The translations under genes were made by a program, and so were the position numbers. Shown piece by piece: positions 7,466 through 15,677 of a DNA stretch of 64,000 nucleotides; position 1 is the stretch's first letter; each line of letters begins with the position of its first letter. The DNA comes from Streptomyces sp. AC1-42W. GTDB lineage: Bacteria > Actinomycetota > Actinomycetes > Streptomycetales > Streptomycetaceae. The DNA lies in the NCBI RefSeq assembly GCF_003248355.1, contig NZ_QKWY01000002.1:2356001-2420000 (forward strand), read 5' to 3'. Below the pieces are notes generated by a model. The model was not told where the DNA came from. It worked only from the letters and a program-made list of their open reading frames with translations, and ran no database searches.

Positions 7466-8707
7466 CTAGTCGCCGGCCGGGCGCAGAAGCACCGGAAGCG
7501 TCTGGTGGCCGTTGGTGATCAGGGACGGGACGGGGCGCAGGTCCTCGGCCGGGACGGCGAGGCGGGCGTCGGGGAAGCGGGCGAAGAACTGCTGGAGGGC
7601 GGTGACGACCTCCAGGCGGGCGAGCGGGGCGCCGAGGCAGAAGTGGATGCCGTGCCCGAAGGCCAGATGCTCCTTGGACGGGCGGGTGACGTCGAACGCG
7701 TCCGCGCTCTCGCCGTGCCAGTCCGGGTGGCGGTTGGCGGGCGCGTACGAGGCGAGGATCGCCTCCCCCTTCGCGATCACCCCGCCCCCGGGCAGCGGGA
7801 TGTCGGAGAGCGCGTAGCGCAGGGGGATGTGCTTGACCGCCGGTTCGTGCCGCAGCGTCTCCTCGACCACGTCGTTCCAGTCGGCGCGGCCGGCGCGGCC
7901 GGCGCGCAGGTGGGCGAGCTGGTCCGGGCGGGTCAGCAGGGCGGTGACCGCCTGGTCGATGACGTTGACCGTGGTCTCGTACCCGGCGGAGATCATGAGG
8001 AGGAGCGTGTCGCGCAGTTCCTCGTCGCCGAGCCGGCCGCCGTCGCCCTCCTCGTCGCGGGTGGCGAGCAGCAGCGAGGTCATGTCGTCGCCGGGCAGGG
8101 CCCGCTTGGCGAGGATGAGCTGGTCGAGCGCCTGGTAGAGGGAGGCCGTGTTGGCGGTGGCCTCCTCGACGGTGAGGGTGGTGTCGAAGACGCCGTCCAC
8201 GACGGACCGGAAGCCGTCGAGCTGGTCCTCGGGCACGCCCATGAGGCGGCCGATCACCGCGATGGGCAGCGGGTAGGCCAGTTCCGTGCGGAGATCGACG
8301 ACCTCACCGGCCGGCCGGGCGGCGAGACCGTCGAGCAGTTCGGCGACGATCTTCTCCACGGAGACGCGCAGGTCCTGGATGCGGCGGGCGCTGAACGCGG
8401 GCGCGATCATCCGGCGCAGCCGCCGGTGGTCGCCGCCGTACGCCGTGAACATGTTGTTCACCGCGACCCACAGGGCGAGCGGCCAGGTGGTCACGGTCTC
8501 CGCGAAGGCCGGCCAGTGGGCGCGGGCGTCCTTGGAGACCTCGGAGCTGGTCAGCAGCTCCTTGAGGAGGAACGGATCGCTGACCGACCACGCGGTCACG
8601 CCGAGGACGTCGACACGGGTGGCGGGGCCGCGCTCGCGCAGCGCCCGGTATTCCGCGTGGCGGTCGGTGCCGGCGGGGTCGAGGACGAGGATCGGCTGCT
8701 CGGACAT
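7466..8707 (-). CDS. cvnF: Cytochrome P450, CYP154A-like (conservon gene F)
   Basis: Haem monooxygenase closing a conservon. ATG at 8707 with GAAGGA upstream; 413 residues. All P450 hallmarks are present: I-helix SAGYETT, K-helix ExxR as EETLRHEP, and haem loop AFGHGIHFCLGAPLARLE with the Cys ligand. Its N-terminal half closely resembles the CYP154A group of Streptomyces (VLDPAGTDRH..., DVLGVTAWSVSDP, NNMFTAYGGDHRRLRR). It lies 10 bases after the CYP157-like gene, the known CYP157-CYP154 pairing of conservons. Natural substrate unknown. Confidence 0.9.
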   Translation of the reverse strand: MSEQPILVLDPAGTDRHAEYRALRERGPATRVDVLGVTAWSVSDPFLLKELLTSSEVSKDARAHWPAFAETVTTWPLALWVAVNNMFTAYGGDHRRLRRMIAPAFSARRIQDLRVSVEKIVAELLDGLAARPAGEVVDLRTELAYPLPIAVIGRLMGVPEDQLDGFRSVVDGVFDTTLTVEEATANTASLYQALDQLILAKRALPGDDMTSLLLATRDEEGDGGRLGDEELRDTLLLMISAGYETTVNVIDQAVTALLTRPDQLAHLRAGRAGRADWNDVVEETLRHEPAVKHIPLRYALSDIPLPGGGVIAKGEAILASYAPANRHPDWHGESADAFDVTRPSKEHLAFGHGIHFCLGAPLARLEVVTALQQFFARFPDARLAVPAEDLRPVPSLITNGHQTLPVLLRPAGD

Positions 8708-8717
8708 GGCGATTCCT

Positions 8718-9932
8718 TCATCGGTGGGAGGCATCGAAGACGATCGGGAGGGACTCCAGTGCACGGTGGAACGGCCCCGGCCGCCACCGCAGTTCGTCCG
8801 CCGGGACCGCGAGGTCCATCTCGGGGAGGGCGTCGAGCAGATGCGTGACCGCGGTCTCCGCGATCAGATACGCGTGGGAGCGGGCCGGACAGGTGTGCGG
8901 GCCGATGCTCCACGCCAGATGGGCCCGGTTGCCGGCGATGCCGCCGGGGGCCCGTGCGATGGCCGGGTCGTTGTTGCAGGCGGCCATCGAGATCAGGACC
9001 GGCTGGTGGGCGGGGAGCAGCACACCGTCCACGTCGGCCGGATAGGGGGGATAGGTGATGCAGTAGTTCGCCATCGGCGGGTCCGTGTAGAGGACGGTGT
9101 CCAGCGCGTCCCGCACGGTGGAGTGCCCGGCGTGCAGCCCGGCGGAGAACTCCTCGTCGACGAGGATCTTCAGCTGGGTGTTGGCGATGAGATTGGTCAG
9201 CGGCTCGATGCCGGCCCCGTACAGCGTGACCAGCTGGTGGCCCATCTCCTCGTCGCTCAGCCGCGCCGAGTGGGCGACGAGCCGGCTGGTGATGTCGTCG
9301 GCCGGATGGTTCCGGCGCAGCGCGACCAGGTCGGCGACGGCCTGGCCGAGGATCTCGTTGCCCCGCTGGGCGTCGGTGGCCTCGAAGATCCGGGACATCC
9401 CGTCGGCGATCCGCGCCCCGATCTCGTCGGGGCAGCCGAGCAGGGAGCTGAGGACGCGGAAGGCGATCGGCCAGGCGTACTGGGTGAGCACATCGGCGCG
9501 GCCCGCCGTGACGAACTCCGCGACGGCGCTCGCCGCCAGCTCCTCCACCCGGGCCCGCAGCGCGTGCTGGTCCACGGCGTCGATCGCGGAGGTGTTGGCG
9601 GCCCGGTAGCGGGCGTGGGCGGTGCCGCTGCTGCGCAGGGCGTTGGGCCGCCACTCCATCATCGGCCGCACCGGACAGGTGGCCGGCACCCCCTCCTGCC
9701 AGACCCGCGGATCGGAGGGGAAGTACAGCGGATCGTTGAGGATGCGCCGGGCCTGGAAGTAGCCGATCACCAGCGTGGCGGGAATGCCCGGCGACAGCTC
9801 GACCGGCACCAGCGGCCCGTACGACTCGCGCATCCGCCCGTACGCGCCGTGCGGATCGGCGGCGAACGCCGGATCGTAGAGGGCGACCCGGCCGGACGGG
9901 GCCGACGGCAGGGTGATGCTGGGGGACGTCAT
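8718..9932 (-). CDS. cvnE: CYP157-like P450 without a canonical ExxR motif (conservon gene E)
   Basis: 404-residue P450-fold protein encoded fourth-last in the conservon; its ATG overlaps the cvnD stop (ATGA). The haem loop reads AWSIGPHTCPAR, so the Cys ligand is kept but the phenylalanine and second glycine of the usual FGxGxHxCxG are lost. The I-helix has GAGIEPLTN where AGxET is normal, removing the proton-relay Thr. At the K-helix the sequence is DTVLYTDPP, with neither Glu nor Arg of ExxR. CYP157 proteins are a documented exception lacking ExxR. It may be a specialised oxygenase or a haem/ligand-binding partner of the CvnA-D complex rather than a normal monooxygenase. Confidence 0.85.
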   Translation of the reverse strand: MTSPSITLPSAPSGRVALYDPAFAADPHGAYGRMRESYGPLVPVELSPGIPATLVIGYFQARRILNDPLYFPSDPRVWQEGVPATCPVRPMMEWRPNALRSSGTAHARYRAANTSAIDAVDQHALRARVEELAASAVAEFVTAGRADVLTQYAWPIAFRVLSSLLGCPDEIGARIADGMSRIFEATDAQRGNEILGQAVADLVALRRNHPADDITSRLVAHSARLSDEEMGHQLVTLYGAGIEPLTNLIANTQLKILVDEEFSAGLHAGHSTVRDALDTVLYTDPPMANYCITYPPYPADVDGVLLPAHQPVLISMAACNNDPAIARAPGGIAGNRAHLAWSIGPHTCPARSHAYLIAETAVTHLLDALPEMDLAVPADELRWRPGPFHRALESLPIVFDASHR

Positions 9933-10555
9933 GGGGTGGGCTCCAGGGAGAGGGCCGTACGGTGTGCGGCGAGGTATTCCGTGAGCGTGATCAGGGCGTA
10001 CACGCACGAGGTGCGGTCCCGCGCGTCACAGGTGGTCAGCGGCGTCGCCGGGTCCAGGGCGAGCGCCTCGCGGATCTCGTGCAGGGCGTACGCGGGCGCC
10101 TCCGGGAAGACGTTGATCGCGACCGCGTACGGGATGCCCTGGTCCTCCAGGAGCCCCAGCGCCTCGTGGCTCGCGTCCAGGTCCCGGGTGTCGGCCAGCA
10201 CCAGGCAGCCGAGCGCGCCGTGCGCCATGTCCTCCCACAGCGGCTGGAATCGCACCTGGCCGGGCAGTCCGAACAGATAGAGCGCGAGGGCGCCGCCCGC
10301 CAGGTGGATACGGCCGAAATCCATCCCCACGGTCGTGGTCGTCTTGTCCGGTACGCCCCGCAGGTCGTCCACCCCGGCACTGTCCTGGGTGATCGGCTCC
10401 TCCATCCGCAGCGGTCTGACCTCCGAGACACTGCCGATGAGGGTCGTCTTGCCGACGCCGAAGCCGCCGGCGATCACGATCTTGGCGGACCTGGTCACCG
10501 TGACCGGCACGTACGCGATGCCGTTCGGTGAGTCAGACCAGTTCTCGCAGTCCAT
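9929..10555 (-). CDS. cvnD: MglA/Rap-like small GTPase of the conservon (CvnD)
   Basis: Regulatory GTPase that works with CvnA-C at the membrane. P-loop GGFGVGKTT near residue 30, the switch region with TTTTVGMDFGR, and FGLPGQVRFQPLW (DxxG-type motif degenerate to LPGQ) are visible. ATG at 10555 has AAGG upstream and starts inside the last 23 bases of cvnC; a TTG codon one position earlier is possible. The stop overlaps the cvnE start. 208 residues, the family's size. Confidence 0.9.
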   Translation of the reverse strand: MDCENWSDSPNGIAYVPVTVTRSAKIVIAGGFGVGKTTLIGSVSEVRPLRMEEPITQDSAGVDDLRGVPDKTTTTVGMDFGRIHLAGGALALYLFGLPGQVRFQPLWEDMAHGALGCLVLADTRDLDASHEALGLLEDQGIPYAVAINVFPEAPAYALHEIREALALDPATPLTTCDARDRTSCVYALITLTEYLAAHRTALSLEPTP

Positions 10556-10886
10556 CAAGCACCTTCTGCAGGAGGTCGTTTCGGGGCTGGTCGTCGGCGG
10601 CGGCCGCCGGGCCGGCCAGATGGCCGCTGTCCATGAGGGACGACACGATGATGCGGACCGTGGACGGCGGCAGTTGCAGCGCCGCCGCGATGTCGGCGAC
10701 GGCCAGGCCGCCCCGCCCCACCGCGAACAGGCCCATCACCCGGCGTGCGTCGGGCCCCAGCTCACCGGTCGGGCCCGGCGCGGCGACCATCACGCTCTCC
10801 GGGCGGACATCCCGGTCCGGGCGGACCCGCCCGCCCGTGCGGACGTAGGGCCGGACCATGTCCGGATCGTGCCGTGGGCCACTCAT
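10533..10886 (-). CDS. cvnC: DUF742 winged-helix-like protein of the conservon (CvnC)
   Basis: 117-residue DUF742 protein (MSGPRHDPDMVRPYVRTGGR...). The RPYVRTGGR opening, the LAVADIAAALQLPPSTVRIIVSSLMDSGHL helix-turn-helix-like block and the terminal LLQKVLDGLREL are family marks. It starts in an ATGA overlap with cvnB and ends inside cvnD, so cvnB-C-D are translationally coupled. Confidence 0.9.
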   Translation of the reverse strand: MSGPRHDPDMVRPYVRTGGRVRPDRDVRPESVMVAAPGPTGELGPDARRVMGLFAVGRGGLAVADIAAALQLPPSTVRIIVSSLMDSGHLAGPAAAADDQPRNDLLQKVLDGLRELV

Positions 10887-11311
10887 GCGACGGAGCCCCC
10901 GTCCGGCTGGAGCACCGGCATCCGCTCCGCCGTCCCCAGCTGCTCGCCCAACTGCACCACCAACAGGGCCATGTGGTGGCTGATCAGGCCGACGTCGGCG
11001 TGCGGGCCCGTGGTGACGACGGACAGCATGGTGTGCTGCCCGGCGGCGGTCGTCAGGCCGATCGTGGACACGGACTCGATCAGCTGCTGGCGCACGCCCT
11101 GCCCGCCGGTGAACTCGTCCCAGGCCCGGCCCGAGGCGCGCAGCGACGCGGTCAGCGCTGCCAGCTTCTCGCCGTCCTCCTGGCTGATGGTGCGGGTCCG
11201 GGCCTTGAGCAGCCCGTCGCCGCTCATCAGCACGGCGTACCGGACGCCCTCCACCGACCCCAGCTGCTCGTCCAGCAGCCAGCCCAGGGTGTTCGCGTGC
11301 GTGTCCGACAT
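10883..11311 (-). CDS. cvnB: Roadblock/LC7-domain protein of the conservon (CvnB)
   Basis: 142-residue roadblock protein (NTLGWLLDEQLGSVEGVRYAVLMSGDGLLKA...) expected to dimerise and pair with the CvnD GTPase. ATG at 11311 with GAAGGA eight bases upstream, two bases after the cvnA stop. Confidence 0.9.
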   Translation of the reverse strand: MSDTHANTLGWLLDEQLGSVEGVRYAVLMSGDGLLKARTRTISQEDGEKLAALTASLRASGRAWDEFTGGQGVRQQLIESVSTIGLTTAAGQHTMLSVVTTGPHADVGLISHHMALLVVQLGEQLGTAERMPVLQPDGGSVA

Positions 11312-11313
11312 GA

Positions 11314-12503
11314 TCAACGTCCTTCGTCCGTACGAGGGGGGTTCTGGTTGTCCCGGCTGCGGCGGCTGCCCGCCATCCACGCGGCGGCCACCGCCGGCCT
11401 GCCCGGCTCGACGACCGGTTCGGGCCCCGGCCGCGCCCCGGCGGCCGGCCGCGTACCGCGCCGGCGGACGGTGAGCCCACTGGCCGTGGTGGCGGGCGCG
11501 GGCTGCGGCGCGGACTGCGGCACCGTCTCCGGGACGGGCGGCTGCGCGAGCTGCGGGACGGTCTGCCGGGACGGCTGCGGCGCGGACGCCGGCCTGGACG
11601 GCCCCGGCGTCGTGAGCAGCGACTGCGGCAGCACGATGATCGCGCGGGTGCCCCCGTACAGGTTGGGCGCCGTCAGCTCGACGCGGAAGCCGTACTGATG
11701 GGCCAGCACCGAGGCCACCCGCAGCCCCGTCTGCGGATAGGCGCCCAGCCGCGTGATGTCGTCCCGCTGCTCACCGGACATCACCCGGCGCGCCCAGGTC
11801 AGCCGCTCGTCCTCCACCCGCAGCCCCGCGTCGTCCACGACGAGGAACGCCGCGTTCGCCCCGTGCTCCAGGGAGACGTGCACCCGCGCGTTGGGCGGCG
11901 AGTAGCGCAGCGCGTTGTCCAGCAGCACCGACAGCGTGTGCACCACCGCCTCCACGGCCCTGCTCTGCACCGCGAAGGCCTCCAGGTCCGTGTGCTGGAC
12001 GCGCTGATAGCCCTCGACCCGGCCCATCGCCGTACGGACGACATCGGTGAGCGTGGTCGCCGGCCAGCGCCGCGACAGCTTGTCCCCGGCCAGCACGCCG
12101 TAGCCGGACGCGGTCAGCAGCATCTGCTGCGCCAGGTGGTCCAGCTCGACCAGCGTCGCGTACGCCTCGTCCGAGACATGGCGCCGCACCCCGGCGCTGA
12201 TCGTGCTGCTCAGCTTCGCCGCGCGGTGCACGGTGCTGGAGGCGAAGGCGCGCACCGCGGCGGAACGGCGAGATCCGGCTGGAGGGCGCGGCCGGTCTGC
12301 GCGTCGGCGGCGGCCGACTGGACGACGCCGCGGGAGATGTGTGCCACGTACTGCTCGGCGGCCCGCATCTGCTGGGCCAGCTGGTCGCGCTGCTGCCGCA
12401 GCTCCTCGGCCCGGCGCCGCTCGGCACGGGCCCGGCTCAGGAACCAGAGCGAGGCGCAGCCTCCCACCGCCGGCGCGAGCAGGATCAGTATCGGTTCGGT
12501 CAT
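11314..12503 (-). pseudogene. cvnA: Sensor-kinase-like CvnA with a one-base frameshift
   Basis: Head gene of the conservon, a membrane sensor related to histidine kinases. ATG at 12503 with GAGGA upstream begins MTEPILILLAPAVGG..., one N-terminal membrane helix, then a coiled coil. This frame is good as far as ...ALQPDLAVPP near 12262, after which the conserved protein (VRAFASSTVHRAAKL..., HATPase block LDNALRYSPPNARVHVSLEH, Pro-rich tail) continues in another frame. Inserting one G at about 12256-12263 restores VPPAVRAFASS perfectly, giving about 396 residues. The run is CCGCCGCGG, so either a sequencing slip or a real slippage mutation explains it. As written the gene makes only about 97 residues. 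Confidence 0.85.
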
Positions 12504-12921
12504 GGGGTCCTCGCGGAGATCGGGGGACGGTTCCGCCGGCCGCGCGGGCGCCGGCGGACATGCCGGTGCCCCGGACGCCGCGGCCGGAGCACCCGCTTCC
12601 GGGTAAGGGGAGTGAACTCGCTTCGACGGGCCGCTCGTTCAGCGGCGGCCGGGGCCGGCGGGTCGTCTTCGCAACGCGTCACGACCGGTGCCGGGGCCGG
12701 ACGCCGGAAGGGGAGCTGAGCGGTTGACCGGCGAGGGGGACATGACAGAACCCTAAACACAGATGACCAAGAAGCGCACGGTGAAGGTCAGTTGACGATG
12801 TATCGGTGGCTGAAAAGTGGAACCGATGGCGGCTCGCGACCGTCCGGGGTGCCCTCGTTAGGATGCGGTTCGGCGCCTGACCGGGCGGACGGCCGGGGCA
12901 TCGAGTGAGCGGAGACCAGTC
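12504..12921. other. Divergent intergenic region between cvnA and the flavin monooxygenase
   Basis: 418 bases without a convincing gene. It must hold the promoters of the leftward conservon and of the rightward monooxygenase. On the minus strand TAGGGT at 12750-12755 resembles a -10 box for the conservon; on the plus strand TAGGAT at 12859-12864 resembles one for the monooxygenase. Neither has a clear -35. Confidence 0.4.
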
Positions 12922-14139
12922 ATGCGTGGAGGCAGCATCGCCGTGGTCGGCGGGAGCATAGCGGGGTGTGCCGCGGCCCTGGCCGTGTCGCGCGGCGGGG
13001 CGGACCGGGTCACCGTCCTCGAACGCGCCGACGCCGAACTCCGGGACCGGGGCGTCGGGATCGGCCTGCAGAACGAGCGCTACGAGGAGCTGAGAGAGGC
13101 CGGCTACCTGGCCCCCGAGATGCCCTGGGCGCCGCTGACCCGGCGGGTGTGGAGCGTACGCGACGGGGACGCCCACCACGGACGGGCCATCGGGCAGCAG
13201 CCGTTCCCCTTCCGCGCCTACAACTGGGGCTCCCTGTGGAGCGAGTTGCGCCGCCGGGTGCCCGCGGACGTCGACTACCGCTCCGGGGCCGCCGTCACCG
13301 CCGTGGAACCCGCCGGCGACGAAGTGACCGTGCGCCTCGCGGACGGGCACGAGGAGCGCTTCGACCTCGTCATCGGCGCCGACGGCTACCGCTCGGTGGT
13401 CCGCGAGGCCATGTTCCCCGGCATCAGCCCCCAGTACGCCGGATACATCGGCTGGCGCGGCACCACCGAGGACGTCGAGGGACTGCCGTCGGACGGCCTC
13501 GACGCCCACAACCTCGTCTTCCCCGGCGGCCACTGCATGAGCTACCGCATCCCGGACGGCTCCGGCGGCCACCGCCTCAACTGGGTCCTCTACACCACGC
13601 CCCCGCGGACGGACGGCCTCCACCCGGACCTGCGCACCCCGACCTCCCTGCCGCCCGGCCGCCTCAACTCCGAGCTGACCGACTGGCTGCGCGCCCTCGT
13701 CGCCGAGCACTTCCCGCCGTTCTGGGCGGCCAAGATCCTCGGCACGCCCGCCGGGACCACCTTCATCCAGCCCATCTACGACCTGGTCGTCCCGCACTAC
13801 ACCTCGGGCCGGATGGCGCTCGTGGGCGACGCCGCCAGCATCGCCCGGCCGCACGTCGGCGCCGGCAGTGTGAAGGCCCTCCAGGACGCCACCGCCCTGG
13901 AGGCCGCGTGGGCCGCCGGCGAGGACTGGAAGGACGTCCTGGAGCGCTACGACGCCGCCCGCGGCGGGGTCGGCTCCGCGATGGTCGCCCTCGCCCGCCG
14001 GATGGGCAGCACCCAGGTCGAGGCCACCCCGGACTGGTCCGCCATGGACCAGCCCGGGTTCGACGCCTGGTGGCAGGAGCAGAACAGCGGCTCCGACCGC
14101 AGCAGCGGCTTCGGCGGCCACAGCCTCAAGGTCAGGTAG
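12922..14139 (+). CDS. FAD-dependent monooxygenase, aromatic hydroxylase type
   Basis: 405-residue single-component flavoprotein hydroxylase. ATG at 12922 with GGAG upstream. The dinucleotide fold is VVGGSIAGCAAAL (GxGxxG variant) near residue 8, the DG motif is IGADGYRSVVRE, and the FAD ribityl motif is ALVGDAASIARPHVGAG. No membrane segment. Not part of an operon; its 3' end overlaps the convergent livF by 8 bases. The region IARPHVGAGS resembles 2,6-dihydroxypyridine 3-monooxygenase-like proteins, but the substrate is not provable here. Confidence 0.87.
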   Translation: MRGGSIAVVGGSIAGCAAALAVSRGGADRVTVLERADAELRDRGVGIGLQNERYEELREAGYLAPEMPWAPLTRRVWSVRDGDAHHGRAIGQQPFPFRAYNWGSLWSELRRRVPADVDYRSGAAVTAVEPAGDEVTVRLADGHEERFDLVIGADGYRSVVREAMFPGISPQYAGYIGWRGTTEDVEGLPSDGLDAHNLVFPGGHCMSYRIPDGSGGHRLNWVLYTTPPRTDGLHPDLRTPTSLPPGRLNSELTDWLRALVAEHFPPFWAAKILGTPAGTTFIQPIYDLVVPHYTSGRMALVGDAASIARPHVGAGSVKALQDATALEAAWAAGEDWKDVLERYDAARGGVGSAMVALARRMGSTQVEATPDWSAMDQPGFDAWWQEQNSGSDRSSGFGGHSLKVR

Positions 14140-14860
14140 CCGCCGGCGCCAGCTCCAGCGCGGCGTGCAGAGCGGTCGGGTCCTCGCGCGCCTCCGCCCC
14201 GTCCAGCCGCAGCGCCACCCGCCCCGACGTCAGGACCGTCAGCGTGTGCGCGCACCGCGCCGCCGTCGCCGGACTCGGCGACACCAGGAGTACGGCGATG
14301 CCCTCGTCGGCCAGCGTGGTGACCAACTCGTGCACCTGGCGCACCAGCGCCGGGGCGAGCCCCTCCGTGGGCTCGTCGAGCAGCAGCACACTCGGCGAGC
14401 CGAGCAGCGCACGGGCCAGGGCCAGCATCTGCTGCTCCCCGCCGGACAGGTCCGTGCCCCGGTTGTTCCGGCGCTCGCCCAGCCGGGGCAGCAGGTCGAG
14501 GACCCGCTCCGGCGTCCACACGCTGGGCCGCGAGGTGTCGCCCCGGCGCGGCGGCCGGTGCGAGAGCCGCAGATGCTCGGCGACGCTGAGGTTGGCGAAG
14601 ACCCGGCGGCCCTGCGGGACGAGACCGATCCCGGCGCGGGCGATCCGGTGCGCCGGCCGGCCCGTCACCTCCCGGCCGGCCAGCCGTACGGTGCCCGCGT
14701 CCGGGCGCATCAGACCGGCGACGGTGTGGACGAGCGTCGTCTTGCCCGCGCCGTTGTGGCCGACGACGGCGTGCACCGTGCCGGCGGGCACGGACAGGTC
14801 GAGGCCGTGGAGGACCGTGCCGCCGTGGTAGCCCGCGGTCAGGCCCGTGAGTTCGAGCAT
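14132..14860 (-). CDS. livF: Branched-chain amino acid-type ABC transporter ATPase (LivF-like)
   Basis: Second ATPase of a high-affinity uptake system. ATG at 14860; Walker A GHNGAGKTT, the LivF-type segment GLVPQGRRVFANLSVAEHL, signature LSGGEQQMLALARALL, Walker B VLLLDEPTEGLAP, and a degenerate switch region (SPSPATAA where His is usual). 242 residues. Last gene of the sbp-livHM-livG-livF operon. Confidence 0.9.
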   Translation of the reverse strand: MLELTGLTAGYHGGTVLHGLDLSVPAGTVHAVVGHNGAGKTTLVHTVAGLMRPDAGTVRLAGREVTGRPAHRIARAGIGLVPQGRRVFANLSVAEHLRLSHRPPRRGDTSRPSVWTPERVLDLLPRLGERRNNRGTDLSGGEQQMLALARALLGSPSVLLLDEPTEGLAPALVRQVHELVTTLADEGIAVLLVSPSPATAARCAHTLTVLTSGRVALRLDGAEAREDPTALHAALELAPAAT

Positions 14861-14870
14861 CGGGGGTCGG

Positions 14871-15677
14871 TCATCCTCTCGCTTCGGTGGAGCCGGTGAC
14901 GGGGGCGGCCGCCGCACCCGTGTTGTGGTAGGCGTCGCGCACCTCGGGATGGGCCAGCGCCTCCCGCGTCGGCCCGGTGACGAGCACCCGCCCGGCCGCC
15001 AGCACCGTCACCGACGTGGCGACCTGGGCGACCACCTCGACGTGGTGCTCCACGAGCACGACCGCCACGCTCTCGGGCAGGGCGCCGAGGATCGCGAGCA
15101 GCCGGCCGATGTCGCCGTCGGTCAGCCCGGCCGCCGGCTCGTCCAGGAGCAGCAGCCGCGGATCGCCCGCCAGGGCCGCCGCGAGGTCGAGCATGCGCCG
15201 CTGCCCGTGCGAGAGCGTGGCGGCCGGCCGGTGCGCCAGGTCCGCGAGCCCGACCGTCTCCAGGTGCCGCCCGGCCGACTCGGTGTGCAGCCGGTAGCGG
15301 GACCGGCTGCGCCAGGCACCCCTGCGCCGGGGGTGGTGCGCCCAGCCGGCCAGCACGATGTTGTCCAGCACCGTCAGCTCGCCGATGACGGACGGCTGCT
15401 GGAAGCTGCGCGCGATGCCCAGCCGGCTGCGCCTGGCGGTGGAGGCGCGGGTGACGTCGGCACCGTTCAGGACGATGGTGCCCCGGTCGGGCCGGTCGGT
15501 GCCGGCGATGAGGTTGAGCAGGGTCGTCTTGCCGGCGCCGTTGGGGCCGATCACGGCGTGCCGGGCGCCCGCGGGCAGCCGCAGCGACACGTCGTCGACG
15601 GCGGTGAGGCTGCCGTACCTGCGGGTGAGGTGGCCGAGGTCCAGCACGGGGGGCGTGGCTTCGGGTACGGGCGTCAT
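14871..15677 (-). CDS. livG: Branched-chain amino acid-type ABC transporter ATPase (LivG-like)
   Basis: First ATPase of the system, 268 residues. Walker A GPNGAGKTTLLNLIAGT, LivG-type ARSFQQPSVIGELTVLDNI, signature LSHGQRRMLDLAAAL, Walker B LLLLDEPAAGL and switch VEHHVEVV. ATG at 15677 overlaps the stop of the fused permease (ATGA), so the two are coupled. Confidence 0.9.
   Translation of the reverse strand: MTPVPEATPPVLDLGHLTRRYGSLTAVDDVSLRLPAGARHAVIGPNGAGKTTLLNLIAGTDRPDRGTIVLNGADVTRASTARRSRLGIARSFQQPSVIGELTVLDNIVLAGWAHHPRRRGAWRSRSRYRLHTESAGRHLETVGLADLAHRPAATLSHGQRRMLDLAAALAGDPRLLLLDEPAAGLTDGDIGRLLAILGALPESVAVVLVEHHVEVVAQVATSVTVLAAGRVLVTGPTREALAHPEVRDAYHNTGAAAAPVTGSTEARG

Noticed and set aside
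12500..12760. 86-codon minus-strand frame upstream of cvnA
   Set aside because: Arg/Pro-rich, no homology recognised, and it overlaps the cvnA ribosome-binding site region; more likely promoter and leader sequence.
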